This document shows positions 11,769-22,059 of a DNA stretch of 64,000 nucleotides, piece by piece. Origin of the DNA: Diphasiastrum complanatum (lineage: Eukaryota > Streptophyta > Lycopodiopsida > Lycopodiales > Lycopodiaceae); NCBI GenBank assembly GCA_029204225.1, contig CM055106.1, positions 12,023,303-12,087,302 on the forward strand, given 5' to 3'. How positions within the stretch are numbered: position 1 is the stretch's first letter; the number at the start of each line of letters is the position of its first letter. Below the pieces are notes generated by a model. It saw only the letters and a program-made list of their open reading frames with translations. It was not told the origin of the DNA and made no database searches. A program made the translations under genes and the position numbers.

Positions 11769-14700
11769 TCTCTTGGAACTATCTCGGATCTCTCGGGCGC
11801 GGAACTGTCTCGGATCTCTCTCTCTCGGGCGCGGATCCTGTCTCGGATCTCTCTCTCTTGGGGACGGAAATCTCGGAACCTTTGGGACTGAAACTCTATC
11901 ACAAGGAGTAGGACGTCCGACGAGCAGGTAACGAGTTTTTTTTTATTTTTTTGAAAACGGTTCGAACAGCAAAAAAAACGGTTCGAACCGGACCTTTTCA
12001 AAAAGGACTTTTGAATCGCGGTTCTTTCAACGAATCGCGATTCGACACAACATTGCCTGAGAGACATAGTCGGTGTGCCAAGGGATTTGTCCTACCTTGC
12101 TGCAAGGCAGTTCAGAGCTCACCTTCATTGGCTTGTGAAGCTGGTCAGTCCTGATTTGCATTCCCCTTTTGAAAAGTTTTGATCTATATCATAGTGGGGT
12201 ATTTCCACCCTACCATGGTGTTGTTCTACCCTATTTAACTCTATGGTGGAAAATGGATCGAGGTCATATTTAAGTTTGAATCTCGGTTATAATGTTAATA
12301 GGACCATGGTTATATGGAGTTTAAATCATGTCCATATTTAACTTTGGATTATAGTTATATTTGAGTTTGAATTTGTCAACTGCAGTCAATTATTGTGTGC
12401 AATTGGAAGTCATCACTTGCAAGTGAACATTCTATATTATCTAAGTACTACACCATACTAAAAAGTAAATCATGTTGATTACAAAATAAATCACTATTTT
12501 CTAGTTACCTTTAACATTTTTTTGTGGAACAATTGGCATTTCTCTGCCAGAACCACTGATTCTCAAGCTACAATTGGATCTTAAGCCTTCCTAATACAAA
12601 TTCGAAATCCATATAACACCATATAGACCGAAAAAAAGACACAAAATTCCGACCCGGTACGTTCTGGAACGAACGGTATGGTACATACAGTACGTTCCGA
12701 CCCAAAAACGGGTTTCTACGCTGCAGGCATAATGGATCCTCATAATACTTGCGCAGATCAGCAAGTTTCTGTAAACTTCTACAACGTAAGTATGGAACTC
12801 TTTTCGGTAATGCCTAGTTCCGTTAAAATGCCACTCGGTTCCTCAGTCCAAAATCATTCTTTCAGCATGGGAACAAGACGTGAGAATCAAAATCGCTTTT
12901 TTTTGTTTAAAAAAAAAAAAAATTGTTGGTCAAGTTCCAGAACGGAATGCGTTCCAGAACTTGTTCCGTTCTGGAATGTGTTCAGCTCCAGAACGGGCAA
13001 CTATGGCATGAGGCATGCTTTCAAGCCAAGGGAACAAGTTTATTTCAAAAATGACATGGGTACCTTTTGGAACAGTAACACCAATGTTACGGAACAAGGT
13101 TGACAGGCAGCGATAAAATGATGCAAAGTCAAACATTTTGCTCTTTATTTGACACTAGCCTCTAGGTATTATGACTTGACTTACTTTGTGTGCAGATTTT
13201 TAGCAGGCAAAATCTTTAGCCTCTAACAAATGTGAACAGTCAAACAAAATTGTTTGAAGTATAGAGGGAAAGCTGAGAGGGTGAAATGCCGTGGTCCCTC
13301 TCAAGTTTAGGATACTGTCCATTATGTTTCAACTTATTTTGCATGCAATACACGTCAGTATTCACTGTCTGTTTACTATGTTTTGACATTTTTATAACGT
13401 TTGAGTTCAAGAATCTACAATAAACTATCCTTTCAATTCTCATTGTTGTCACAATTTAAAATCAATGCTATGCCATGTGCCAACCTGGAAGATCTACATG
13501 CTGGATGCACCATGCAGCTGCTCCACCTTGATCCAAGGGTGGCAGAAAGTGTGTAAGAGGAATAGCAATGGATTATTAAGAGAGATAAGAGATATTGACA
13601 CAAGCTTTGCAATCAAATGCATAAGAAGAGTAACCTTTACGCTGAGAATTTGATATGGGAGAAACACATCATAAGAGAGCAAAAGAGTCGTGTAATACTA
13701 TAAGACCAGGTAAAGACCATCTAAAACCTTTTAAGTTTTCAAGAGCCACCTAAAAAAGAGATAAAGGGAACTTCAATCTACGTGGCTTAGATATGTCTTC
13801 ACCTACATTCAACAATGTGCACAACTGGCCACAAATTACCAAAGGATCAAGATTATCTTGCTTTCAAATGTTATGGTAAGAGTGTCAGGACAACCTCGAA
13901 ATCACTCGAAATATGACATTCAACAAACTTGGAGAGACAAAGTTTCAATATTCTCTCTATGGAGAAGTACAATAACCCATTTTACGGAGATAGATTAGAT
14001 CATATAGAACAGAGGGTACATGCTAGATTTGATAGCGTAAGCTGAATAGTTTCAAGAAAACAGCTGTCATTTAAAAATCAGTCAACCCAAACTAGTGACA
14101 GGTAACCAGCACACTTTTCTTCAACTCAGAGCATCTATTCTTCATATACTACCAAACCCACTTTTCACTCTCTACCCGAGCAAGGCTTACATCATTTGTT
14201 AGTGCTAAGAGAAACTAAAGTACATTGTAATGTGCACATTTGAAGCCAAAGTAGGGATAGATAGGCAACAATTTCTTGAATCAGCTTCATGTATCAACAA
14301 AAGTCACACTTTCCCTGCACTCTCTACACCACAAGAGGCTTGTATCATTTGTTAGTGTTAAAAGAAGCACACAAAGTATATCATAACATGCCAACTTGAT
14401 TGCAGTGATGACTTCATTGTTATTGAAGGGTTCAAAACCTTTCACAAGTCACAAACACAAATCTCTCAAATTATTGTTACAGCATGAAGATTTTCTGCAA
14501 CATGAAATATAACATTCATTAGACTTGGAAAGAGATGCAAAGTTCAGTATTAACCTGAAATATGAATAGTACGGAAATAGATAACAAAGTACACATGTAG
14601 TGCTAACTAGGCATGCTAGCATACGCTGATTAAATTCAAGGAAATGGCTGTCATTTTATAAACTAGTATCAATTTACCATAAAAAATTAATGGACCCCAA

Positions 14701-17700
14701 CTAGTGACAGATGACCGATAATTCTTGACAAACCAAAACCTGCCCTTCACTCTACCCTGATGAAGTTTTTAGCATTGTATTATGTAAGTGCTAAAAGAAA
14801 CAAGAGAATATAATGTAATGTGCCTTCCGAGCCCAGGTGAAACGATAGAGATTACCAGCAAATTTTCCCTTGAGTTGAAGCATCTGTTCTTCGTATACTA
14901 CTAAACCAACTTCATTCTACTCTAACAATGCATATATCATTTGTAAGCGCTATATAGCAAAAATAGGACTTTCATTTACTCTAAGTGGACAACATAGACA
15001 CTAGGGGAAACAGAAGAACAACGGAAGGGACAAACTGCAATATAAATTAAGAAGTTTTTTTAAGTATAGCAGAAAAGAAAGCAAAGATAAACTGTGCTTT
15101 GGTGAAAGTTACTTCAAACTTTTCCAAAAACAAAAATTCTGTTCTGCTGCTATGGATCTTAAGAACCAAGTGGCTTAACATTTTGGCTTTCAACAGGAAG
15201 CTCATAATGCAATCACTATTTTATATCTAAAAAGACCACCCAAATCTCAAGTTGACTAAATCTTCACTCCACACAAACCTTTGCAGTAACATTTGGATTC
15301 CCATCTCTGTCTCCACCCATCCAAGAACCAAATTTAATGGGCGTACAAGTGAGTGGGAGATGCTTCCCAGTATGCTGCAAAACAATCCAGGTAATAGTGA
15401 CTGTTAGTATGCAACTTCTACCCCTGTAGCTATAGCATTTAGCTAGATAAGTAACAACTCCTTTTACTAGCTCGCACAGTAATCAAAATGTAGTTCATTA
15501 CTTTCTTCAAAGCAGTGCTGACTCGTCGTAAATAATGTGGTACAGCCTTCCAAAGAGACTGTTCAACAATGTGTAAACCTGCACAATGTCATGCATAGAT
15601 AGTTATAGTTGCTTCCACACAGCAGCACAGCATCCAGATATTCTACAGCTCTAAGCTACAGCAACCAATATCAATGTAAGTAATTCGCTTGCCTCCACGA
15701 GCCTCATCGAGAGGACTAGGTTTTCGCCTTCTTATCTCATCAGTTTGCCACAGACAAGTGATCTCTCTGACCTACAGAACAGAATACAAGTTTAGAATGT
15801 CTCTCACAGATACAAGTGAAGAAGAGTTTAAATTATAAGAAAAACAAGATACCTTTATGCAGATTGCAATATAGCCAGACTTACAAATTCAAACTGAGTA
15901 TTTAAAAAACTCATTATGTTGACCTTACATATAGAAAATACTTCAATACTAATAAGAGTTAAAATACCCATGCCAAACCATCAGTCAAATAGCAGGTGAA
16001 AATCATTTGCAATCTGATCAATCCAAGCATAAGTTGCTACCATGTTTTCTGGCCAGACCCAGCACTAAAGTTGAAAATTGAAAGACAAATCAAATGAAAA
16101 GGAGCAAGAAGTTGCTATGAGACAAACAAGGCAGCAGGTAGAAGACCAGTACCAAATCTTCAATCAGAAGCTCCTTCTCCTCATGCGTTAAATCAGCTCG
16201 ATCATTTCTCTCCAAAAGGTGCTGAAACATCATCAGCATGTTCAAAGATTTTTGAGAGGCTCAACTTTGTAAACTACCTTTACTCCAAAGAAAAATGTAC
16301 TTTTGATGATTCAGGTAGTAATAAACTACAATTTAATGATATGCAAGAAAAATTCACGTAATAACCCAAGAAATCAGGATTCAAGTACAAGGCTTAGAGC
16401 GATCACTATCAGGAAGTATTTATGGATGTAATGGCATCTTTACTTATTTCTTTCTTGTGAAGTTCTAGTTGCAATTATTAGAAAATTAGCACTATAGGGA
16501 ATGATTTAGTCTTCGAGCACATATCATTAAGGACCAGTAATGCACAAGTGTTTACAACAAAATGCATATTGGTGAAACACTGAACTTCGCAATAGTCAGC
16601 ATTGGAATTTGAAATCTGTAAGGTGGGCACTTCCATGCCTCCTAACTCTTAAAATTTCTTTTTGTCTACATCTCACCTTTGTGGTGTACATATTTTCAAA
16701 TGTTCTGATTAATCCTTGATGCCTTGAGTACCTACAGTAAGTGATGAAAGCCTAAGTATGTGCTTATACTACACAATAATGCAAGGCTTTTAGTCATATT
16801 CGTAACATTGTTGCGACTCATCATCTTCGTCACCTTAAACGAAACCAAGGGGTCAATTATTTTGTATGATCCAGATTCTTAATGAGCATAAAATGAGCTT
16901 TCTTGAAAAAGATTCAAGACTTAGCAGGAGTCAACTTGCTAATCTAGATGTAACTTACAGTGATTCTGTCATCTACAGGGAATATCTCATGTACAGGTAG
17001 ACGTAGACATGTCTTTCACAAGCATGATACATGCAAAGCTACCATCTGGTGAAACTATATGACATGATCAAAAGAACCATGTAGAGGAATTAGATTATAT
17101 ATCATTTTTAATTTTGACCATTTCAAATGCCAGAACAGTAAGCTAACACTGGTTCAACCTTGTGAACTGGTTCATCCATATTGTTTACCTATGATCTCAC
17201 AGGCATATAAGTGTATGTACAAGTCACACATACCTATGCCTAGGATAGTACATGACATAACAAAAATTTGGCAGTTTTTTGAAATATTGATATTCCCACA
17301 TCGTCTTAACCATCAGCTTCAGCTTATCATGGACTAGACGCTATGACACACCCTCTTCAAGCTTCTATTGGTATTATTATGGATACTTCTGAGACCGCAC
17401 TTGGACTCCACTTGATTATTGGACCATTCTGCATATTTTCCTTATAGCGTTAATTTTTTCTACTCGACTGACCTCTTGAGCGTCCAGTGAAAAGCATCAC
17501 CACAAGCCCCCTTGCCTCTGTTCTTACCATTTAAAAGAAAAGCAATCATTCTTCATTACTTTAGTCAAGAGAAACTGAATTATGTACCGACAATAGCAGT
17601 ACTTGAACATTTGCCAGAAACAATTAGCATGGCTCTAGTCAGTATAATTATTGAAACAAAGATATTAGTCAGGTAACAGAAATTCGATTGCAGGGCTCAG

Positions 17701-20458
17701 GCATAGCCATGAATAATACCATTAAGTTATTAAGCATTCATCCCACTTGGTAGATTTGGTTCATAAAACATCTTTCAGTATCTTATCTTGTAGGTTGTAA
17801 TAATCATACACATGGCTAGATATTGGACCTAATGGCTCTGCATTATGGAGTCATAGGTAAATGTGTAAACTGCTTGGAAGCAAAGGTGAAGGTCTATGCA
17901 ATCAATAGCAAGTATTGGAGTTGTATGTGTGAGCCATCCTATTTTGTTCATGCGTGAAAGGGAAAGGCTATCAGCATAATTTAGACAACAGATCACTTGC
18001 AGCATTTGCCTTTCAAAAAGAAAAAATAAAATTGGTAGGGAACAACTTTAGCATAACATCTGCTAACATACAAGAAGACAATAGTAGCCAATTTGTACAC
18101 CAAAGACTAAGGGCTGGCCAGTATCCTGAATCTGATGCTGCACAGAAGCACAGAGACCACCCTTACTTAGATTTATCCTCAACATAAACCCCTCCAAAGG
18201 ATCTCACAAGGACCTGATGAAATGACTATGTTGCGTGCTATGACATGTGATGTCTTTCGGCACCTTCTATAATCCTCGATCTGGAACAGTGAAATTAGAA
18301 TCGGACTGCTTCCCAGCATGGTAGCAACCAAACGTTTCAAACATCTTAAGATGTCTCAAACATGTTTCAAACATTTGAAAACTTTTTCCAATTTTAGGGC
18401 CTTCAAAAAATTTAATATTTTTACTATATTGTAGGAAAAATTGCTTATTACATGCTATACAATTGAAAAAGACCACATTAAGGAGAATAGGATCATGCAC
18501 AACCTTCCTATGTCATTGCAAGTAGGTGACAAAGAAGCCACAAATAGATGAAAGTGGACAATGTTTTCCAAAAAACAAAAGCTAAAGAAAAGGTTTCAAA
18601 CGTGTTTGAAACATGACAGGTGAAATGAGTTTGGTTCCGCAACCAAACAGTTGGTTGCTACTATGCTTCCCAGAGCAGTACATTTCTGTTGAGAAACTTC
18701 TCTGAAGAGCAATGGTATATCTACTGGATTTACAGCTCTGAAAGAATAACTTTCTAATGGATATTGAGACTTTGAGAGACTTTGAGACCCACCCTTCTCA
18801 AGTACCTGCAGATAAAAAACAGTTGAACATGTGCCAGTACGATAAATGGGCACCAATTTTTTGTCTTTCCTCCAATGTTTATAGCAGACAAACAAGAAGT
18901 TTGCATGAAAATTTTCTGAACACTCACCACTACTCATACCTCCATGCTAATCTCTCTAAATACAACAACTCTGGAAGAAAAAAGTGAGACGAAAGGAATA
19001 AAATCGACAAGCCCAAATTAGCGTTAAGTATGACTAATGAATGTTCCATCAGTAAAACCCTATAACCCCTAGTGTAAATAGTTTCAATGCTATCTGAAAT
19101 TCGTCTTGGTAATAATCTTTTAGTGCTGACAGACTTTATGCAAATAAACAATATTATTTGTGAAATCTTCCCATGCTCATCTTGAATCACAACACTCAAA
19201 GAGGCATGACCACTATGTCAAGTGATTAACATTTCCTAGGTCTACTTCCACAAGCATAGGTCTACATGTAGCACATGTTCATTATTTAGAAACAGTTATA
19301 TAGTGATACATTTCAAACAACACTTCACAATATCACAAGGGAAATTCAGAATCTGAAAGCCACTTACACTGATGCGTAAATGCTTGTACTGTAGAGTGCG
19401 CCTGTTGATTTGCGTTGGGTGAGCCGTCAAAACAATCTCTACCTCCTATACAAAAAGAAAATCTGAAATCCATTAGAAAGCTATAAACGTAGTATTCTCT
19501 TTAAGCAGATTTCAATGCAATGGGATTCAGACTTCCCAAATTTGCAATTAAAACGCTAACAAAGAAAAGTAAACAGAAAGGCAATATCCTTCCAAATCAG
19601 GACACAGCTTGGAGTAGTGTGTAGAGGAGTGAGAAGAAGATAAAATAAATTTTAGCCAATCTTTAAACCGGGAGCTCACCTGATTACACACAGCATCGTA
19701 CAGTGCTTCCTGGGAAAGCTCATTCTGGATGATTTTACTAAAAACATCATCACAAGATTTAGACAAAGGGACAGCTAATCTGTTACGCCGTACTCTGCAA
19801 AACCCAATGAGAGGAAAGATTCCCATAAATTAATCAATCTGCAACACCTGTGGCGCGCCAAAAGATTATGCAATCTTTTGTTCTTAAGCTTTCCAGCACG
19901 ATGTCAATTGATGTTGGTAGCTGTTCATACGATCATAGATCCAATGGAAAAGTGCATACACTATCTGCAAACAGCAATGAAATAATTAAAGCTACAAGAG
20001 TAATTGCTCCGCCTACCGGTGATGTGTCTCAGCTATTCCCATGAGATTTAGATAGTGGCTAAATGCCCTTGCCAAAGGAACAGCTTCTTCCAAAGTCATA
20101 TTGGACAGCTCCCTTTCAAGCTGCTTTGAAAGCCATTCTGCAGCCTCGTCAACTCCCGTAGAACGCATATTGCATGCACTCTGACATAGCAAACACCACC
20201 TCTGCTTGTTAGATAGAGCAAGCAAACACACTCTACATATTTGGTCTACATTCATCTACGTATTGCGGAATCTGACAAGGAAATGGGAGAGGAAAGGCCT
20301 ACCTGAGCGAGCAAGCGGACACGAGCAACCTTGTGAGTGAACTCCTGCCCCACCTCTCTTTGAAGACAATCAATCAGTAAATTCCCCAACAAATGGCAGT
20401 CATCGTCGAATGCTTGAAACGAAATCTCTTCGGCAATATCATCAGTAGTGTCAGTCAT
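3976..20458 (-). CDS. PPC4: Bacterial-type phosphoenolpyruvate carboxylase (BTPC), 20 exons, 1067 aa
   Basis: Adds bicarbonate to phosphoenolpyruvate to give oxaloacetate; in plants BTPC joins plant-type PEPC subunits in Class-2 complexes (family knowledge). Exons, 5' to 3': 20458-20303, 20180-20017, 19794-19680, 19445-19368, 16221-16153, 15771-15693, 15578-15502, 15374-15279, 10489-10348, 10121-9993, 9060-9014, 8797-8468, 8216-8091, 7974-7873, 7761-7615, 6968-6870, 6558-6470, 6372-6246, 6051-5845, 4800-3976. They sum to 3204 bp with phases agreeing at every junction, and all introns are GT-AG except intron 6 (GC-AG). Visible motifs are TAHPT (His154), [10 protein letters not shown] (265-274), [10 protein letters not shown] (728-737), [13 protein letters not shown] (766-778) and QGEMVQAKF (801-809). 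The C-terminus is MRNTG rather than the QNTG of plant-type enzymes, and the N-terminus ([11 protein letters not shown]) matches other BTPCs and lacks the plant-type phosphoserine motif. Residues about 326-480 form the low-complexity insert typical of BTPC. Exon edges were set by eye; orthology is strongly supported. Confidence 0.95.
5845..6051 (-). CDS. PPC4: BTPC exon 19: catalytic glycine/arginine loop exon
   Basis: Sixty-nine codons starting [13 protein letters not shown] and ending QPPGSVM, phase 0 at both ends. It contains [14 protein letters not shown], the conserved PEPC catalytic loop with His767 and its arginines. Acceptor TTTGCAG and donor GTAAGA are canonical. Its phase matches exon 18 (ending NHQGHQE) and exon 20. 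Confidence 0.95.
8468..8797 (-). CDS. PPC4: BTPC exon 12: disordered-insert exon with a basophilic phosphosite-like motif
   Basis: One hundred and ten codons (aa 385-494). The first ~90 residues are rich in Ser, Ala, Asn and Pro, low in complexity and poorly conserved. The last ~15 ([13 protein letters not shown]) return to the conserved PEPC fold. This matches the intrinsically disordered insert separating the two halves of BTPC, where castor-bean BTPC carries inhibitory phosphoserines (family knowledge). MRKKASSES places Ser458 behind a basic cluster, and [11 protein letters not shown] lies where other BTPCs have a phosphorylated serine region. Phosphorylation here is inferred, not seen. 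Confidence 0.85.
9993..10121 (-). CDS. PPC4: BTPC exon 10: histidine-rich segment of the disordered insert
   Basis: The exon adds 43 codons (aa 326-368) with phase 1 at both ends. Nine of the first 32 residues are histidine, in clusters such as [15 protein letters not shown] and EYHGP. It then ends [15 protein letters not shown], which resembles the LPTQLPARAHLPAC stretch of seed-plant BTPC and confirms the reading frame. I know of no histidine cluster here in angiosperm BTPC. Confidence 0.85.
11411..12055. mobile_element. Third-level hAT-like MITE nested within the second
   Basis: A perfect 8-bp duplication CCTGAGAG lies at 11403-11410 and 12056-12063. The termini are CAATGTTTG and, read inward from the right, CAATGTTGTG; they share CAATGTT, which fits the CARNG-type start of hAT ends. 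Subterminal GGTTCGAACC-like motifs occur near both ends. The interior holds CA and CT microsatellites and repeated CTCGGATCTCTCTC units; no transposase is seen. Confidence 0.75.
11651..11763. repeat. CA and CT microsatellites within the third-level MITE
   Basis: CA runs at 11651-11667 and 11673-11695 are followed by a CT run at about 11732-11763. The plus-strand frames through here encode only His-Thr and Ser-Leu repeats and are not genes. Confidence 0.9.
14080..14970. repeat. Four diverged ~110-125 bp repeats in BTPC intron 8
   Basis: Related blocks start near 14090, 14262, 14700 and 14853. They share phrases such as AACTAGTGACAG, CATCTRTTCTTCRTATACTAC, a CACTCTACCC-like stretch and a final CATTTGTTAGTGCTAARAGAAAC. 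Spacing is irregular and the copies are well diverged, so this is an old local duplication. No coding capacity is evident. Confidence 0.6.
15579..15692 (-). other. BTPC intron 6 with GC-AG splice sites
   Basis: Exon 6 ends ...GCT CGT GGA G and is followed by GCAAGC; exon 7 opens after GTGCAG with GT TTA CAC ATT. Joining them gives DEARGG-LHIVEQ, exactly as expected for the family. No GT donor nearby keeps the frame. GC donors with the extended AG|GCAAG context are a known minor class of plant introns. Confidence 0.85.
18317..18665. mobile_element. 349-bp hAT-like MITE in BTPC intron 4
   Basis: It is flanked by a perfect 8-bp duplication CTTCCCAG at 18309-18316 and 18666-18673. The terminal inverted repeats CATGGTAGCAACCAA and CATAGTAGCAACCAA differ at one base in 15. 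The interior has further inverted TTTCAAAC/GTTTGAAA motifs and could fold into a long hairpin. It encodes no transposase. Size, duplication length and ends fit a non-autonomous hAT element. Confidence 0.85.
20303..20458 (-). CDS. PPC4: BTPC exon 1 with start codon
   Basis: Fifty-two codons from ATG at 20458 to CAG before donor GTAGGC. The product begins [15 protein letters not shown], nearly the same as the known N-terminus of other land-plant BTPCs, which fixes the start. The reading frame continues past the donor only as intronic read-through. Confidence 0.93.
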
Positions 20459-21430
20459 CTTGACAAGTCTGATCTCTATTCACCGACTCGATTCTGAACA
20501 ACTAAAGACCGCGGACAAAATTCTTGGAATTTTGCCCTTCTAACAATGCCACGATTAAATCTGTGAGCAGATGGCCGCTCGAAACGTCATGCTTGACTAG
20601 ATAGTGATTTGTTCAAGAGATTCTAGATCACCTCACGCACGATTGAAGCCTTGGCTTTGTCAATGCAAGATCCAAACACTCCCAGACGTTGAGCGATGCA
20701 GTTTTTGCTTTTGAGTGCAATGTTGCTTAGACACTCTCTTTCACGCTCCGGTATTGTTCGTCAACTCCTGGCAAATCTTTCTCTCAAATGTATCGTTTCA
20801 TTTGCAACAAACATTTACTCATCAAACCACTGACGGTAGCGCAATCCTCCAGAACCCTTTCCACCATCTACTCCATGCCCAGTTCCTTGTCTTTGCATGA
20901 CAATGCTTTTAAGCCTGGCTCTCTTCACTGAATTCGGCATCACCCGAAGATCCTTTGCAAAATTCTACCCAACTCAGCACGTCGATCACTACAGCTTGCT
21001 TCAATTCAAGAGAACCACTGGCATTTGCGAAGCGCTTGCATCAAAAGCCGCGAATTCCGCTCTCGATCCTTCTCGCACAAGCGAAATGCGCGCATTTACA
21101 AAACCCGTCCCACCTCGCCCGATCCCAGTTACTCGCTTCACACCAGCACAGAAAAAGCCCGGAAAATCCCGCTCACCTCCTTGCCATGCTGCGCCTCAAG
21201 CGCTCTCCACACTACCATTCCTCCACCATATTGCTTGCCACTTCCATCGCTACGCTACCCTATGCTTTTGCTGCATCTGCTCCTGCTCCTTCTCCTTCCC
21301 AACGCCTTCTGCTTCTCCTTCGCATTCGCAATTCTTTTCTCTCTTCTCTTCTCTCCTCTTCTTTCTCTGTTTTCTCTTCTCTTCTTTCTCATTTCTTCTT
21401 CTTTCATTTGGCTAGCCCGGGCCCAGTTTG
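20459..21430 (-). promoter_or_regulatory. BTPC 5' leader / core promoter region, purine-rich on the coding strand
   Basis: The stretch directly upstream of the BTPC start has long GA/GAA tracts on the minus strand, especially about 21290-21410. Such GA-rich leaders are common in plant genes. Several overlapping plus-strand reading frames here are just the pyrimidine-rich complement and resemble no known protein. I could not place a TATA box or transcription start with confidence. Confidence 0.45.
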
Positions 21431-21459
21431 AGTCTCCATCGTTGGATTCCACTACTACG

Positions 21460-21810
21460 CTTCCGATGTTGCCACGTGTCCCGCCAGTTTTCCACGCGAT
21501 CGATTCTTTCCAAGTGGCAGATTTGTACACGTGGCCAGCATCCGAGTGGCGAGCACACTACGTGTCGCTCGGTTAAGGCCCCTCCGGCAGCCACAGTCCA
21601 CTGCAGTCTTCTTACAAAATCCTCCCCGCAGGAAACGCTCCTGTTATTCTACTGGATTCGCGCACTGGCCGTTTGAAATCCCGAACGTTCGATCTTGTCA
21701 CCTATTTTTCTCGGGAGGCGATTCTTACACGTGGCAAGCATCCAAGTGGGCGCATCTAAACCAATTCACCCATCAATATTTGAGATCGGGACTCCACAGT
21801 CCAGTGCAGC
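21460..21810 (-). promoter_or_regulatory. G-box/ABRE-like cluster inside a ~200-bp tandem duplication upstream of BTPC
   Basis: CACGTG occurs at 21473-21478, 21528-21533 and 21728-21733, and ACGTGTC at 21560-21566. Two diverged copies of one segment are visible: ACACGTGGCCAGCATCC near 21527 against ACACGTGGCAAGCATCC near 21727, and CCACAGTCCACTGCAG at 21591 against CCACAGTCCAGTGCAG at 21794, giving a period of 200-203 bp. G-boxes bind bZIP/bHLH factors in plants (established). Control of BTPC by light, abscisic acid or other bZIP inputs is inference. Confidence 0.5.
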
Positions 21811-22059
21811 ATTCGCTCAGACGCCCTAATGCGTGCTATTTCACAATTGCACGTCGGGTCAAGCGACGGCACGACTTCACAAATCCCCCCCTTGGATGTC
21901 TGCCACGCGTCAAACGACCCCTTGAAAAAGACTAAATTACAGCAAAATTTAAATCTGATGGACTATATCCAACGGCAGAGATTTCAAAATTCCGATGTGC
22001 TACTAAGACAAGAGGGTCCCTTGGGAGTCGGGACGTCGGGAAAATGAACGGTCCCATTG

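Larger units (their letters stand above)
11049..12720. mobile_element. Second copy of the same hAT-like MITE family, inserted in opposite orientation
   Basis: It is flanked by a perfect 8-bp duplication CTGCAGGC at 11041-11048 and 12721-12728. Its ends are CTTAGTTGCCCGTTCC (left) and CGTAGAAACCCGTTT (right, read inward). The two terminus types (AAACCCG and TTGCCCG) are in reversed order relative to the outer element, so the copy sits inverted inside it. It is itself interrupted at 11411-12055. Confidence 0.75.
10653..13005. mobile_element. Outer hAT-like MITE in BTPC intron 8 (interrupted)
   Basis: The left end reads CTTAGAAACCCGTTCC and the right end, read inward on the other strand, CATAGTTGCCCGTTC. 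The flanks are GTATGCGG (10645-10652) and GCATGAGG (13006-13013), matching at 6 of 8 bases, as expected for an old 8-bp target duplication. A second copy of the same family (11049-12720) splits it. Both ends are rich in GTTCYGGAAC-type motifs. No transposase is visible, so it is non-autonomous. Confidence 0.65.

Noticed and set aside
12678-13103. 141-codon plus-strand frame in BTPC intron 8
   Set aside because: It spans the joint of two nested MITEs and reads their GTTCCGGAAC-type repeats.
20897-21576. Three overlapping plus-strand frames of 158-183 codons
   Set aside because: They overlap in all three frames, are Ser/Leu/Phe-rich because the strand is pyrimidine-rich, and lie in the BTPC leader/promoter. 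No domain or splice support.
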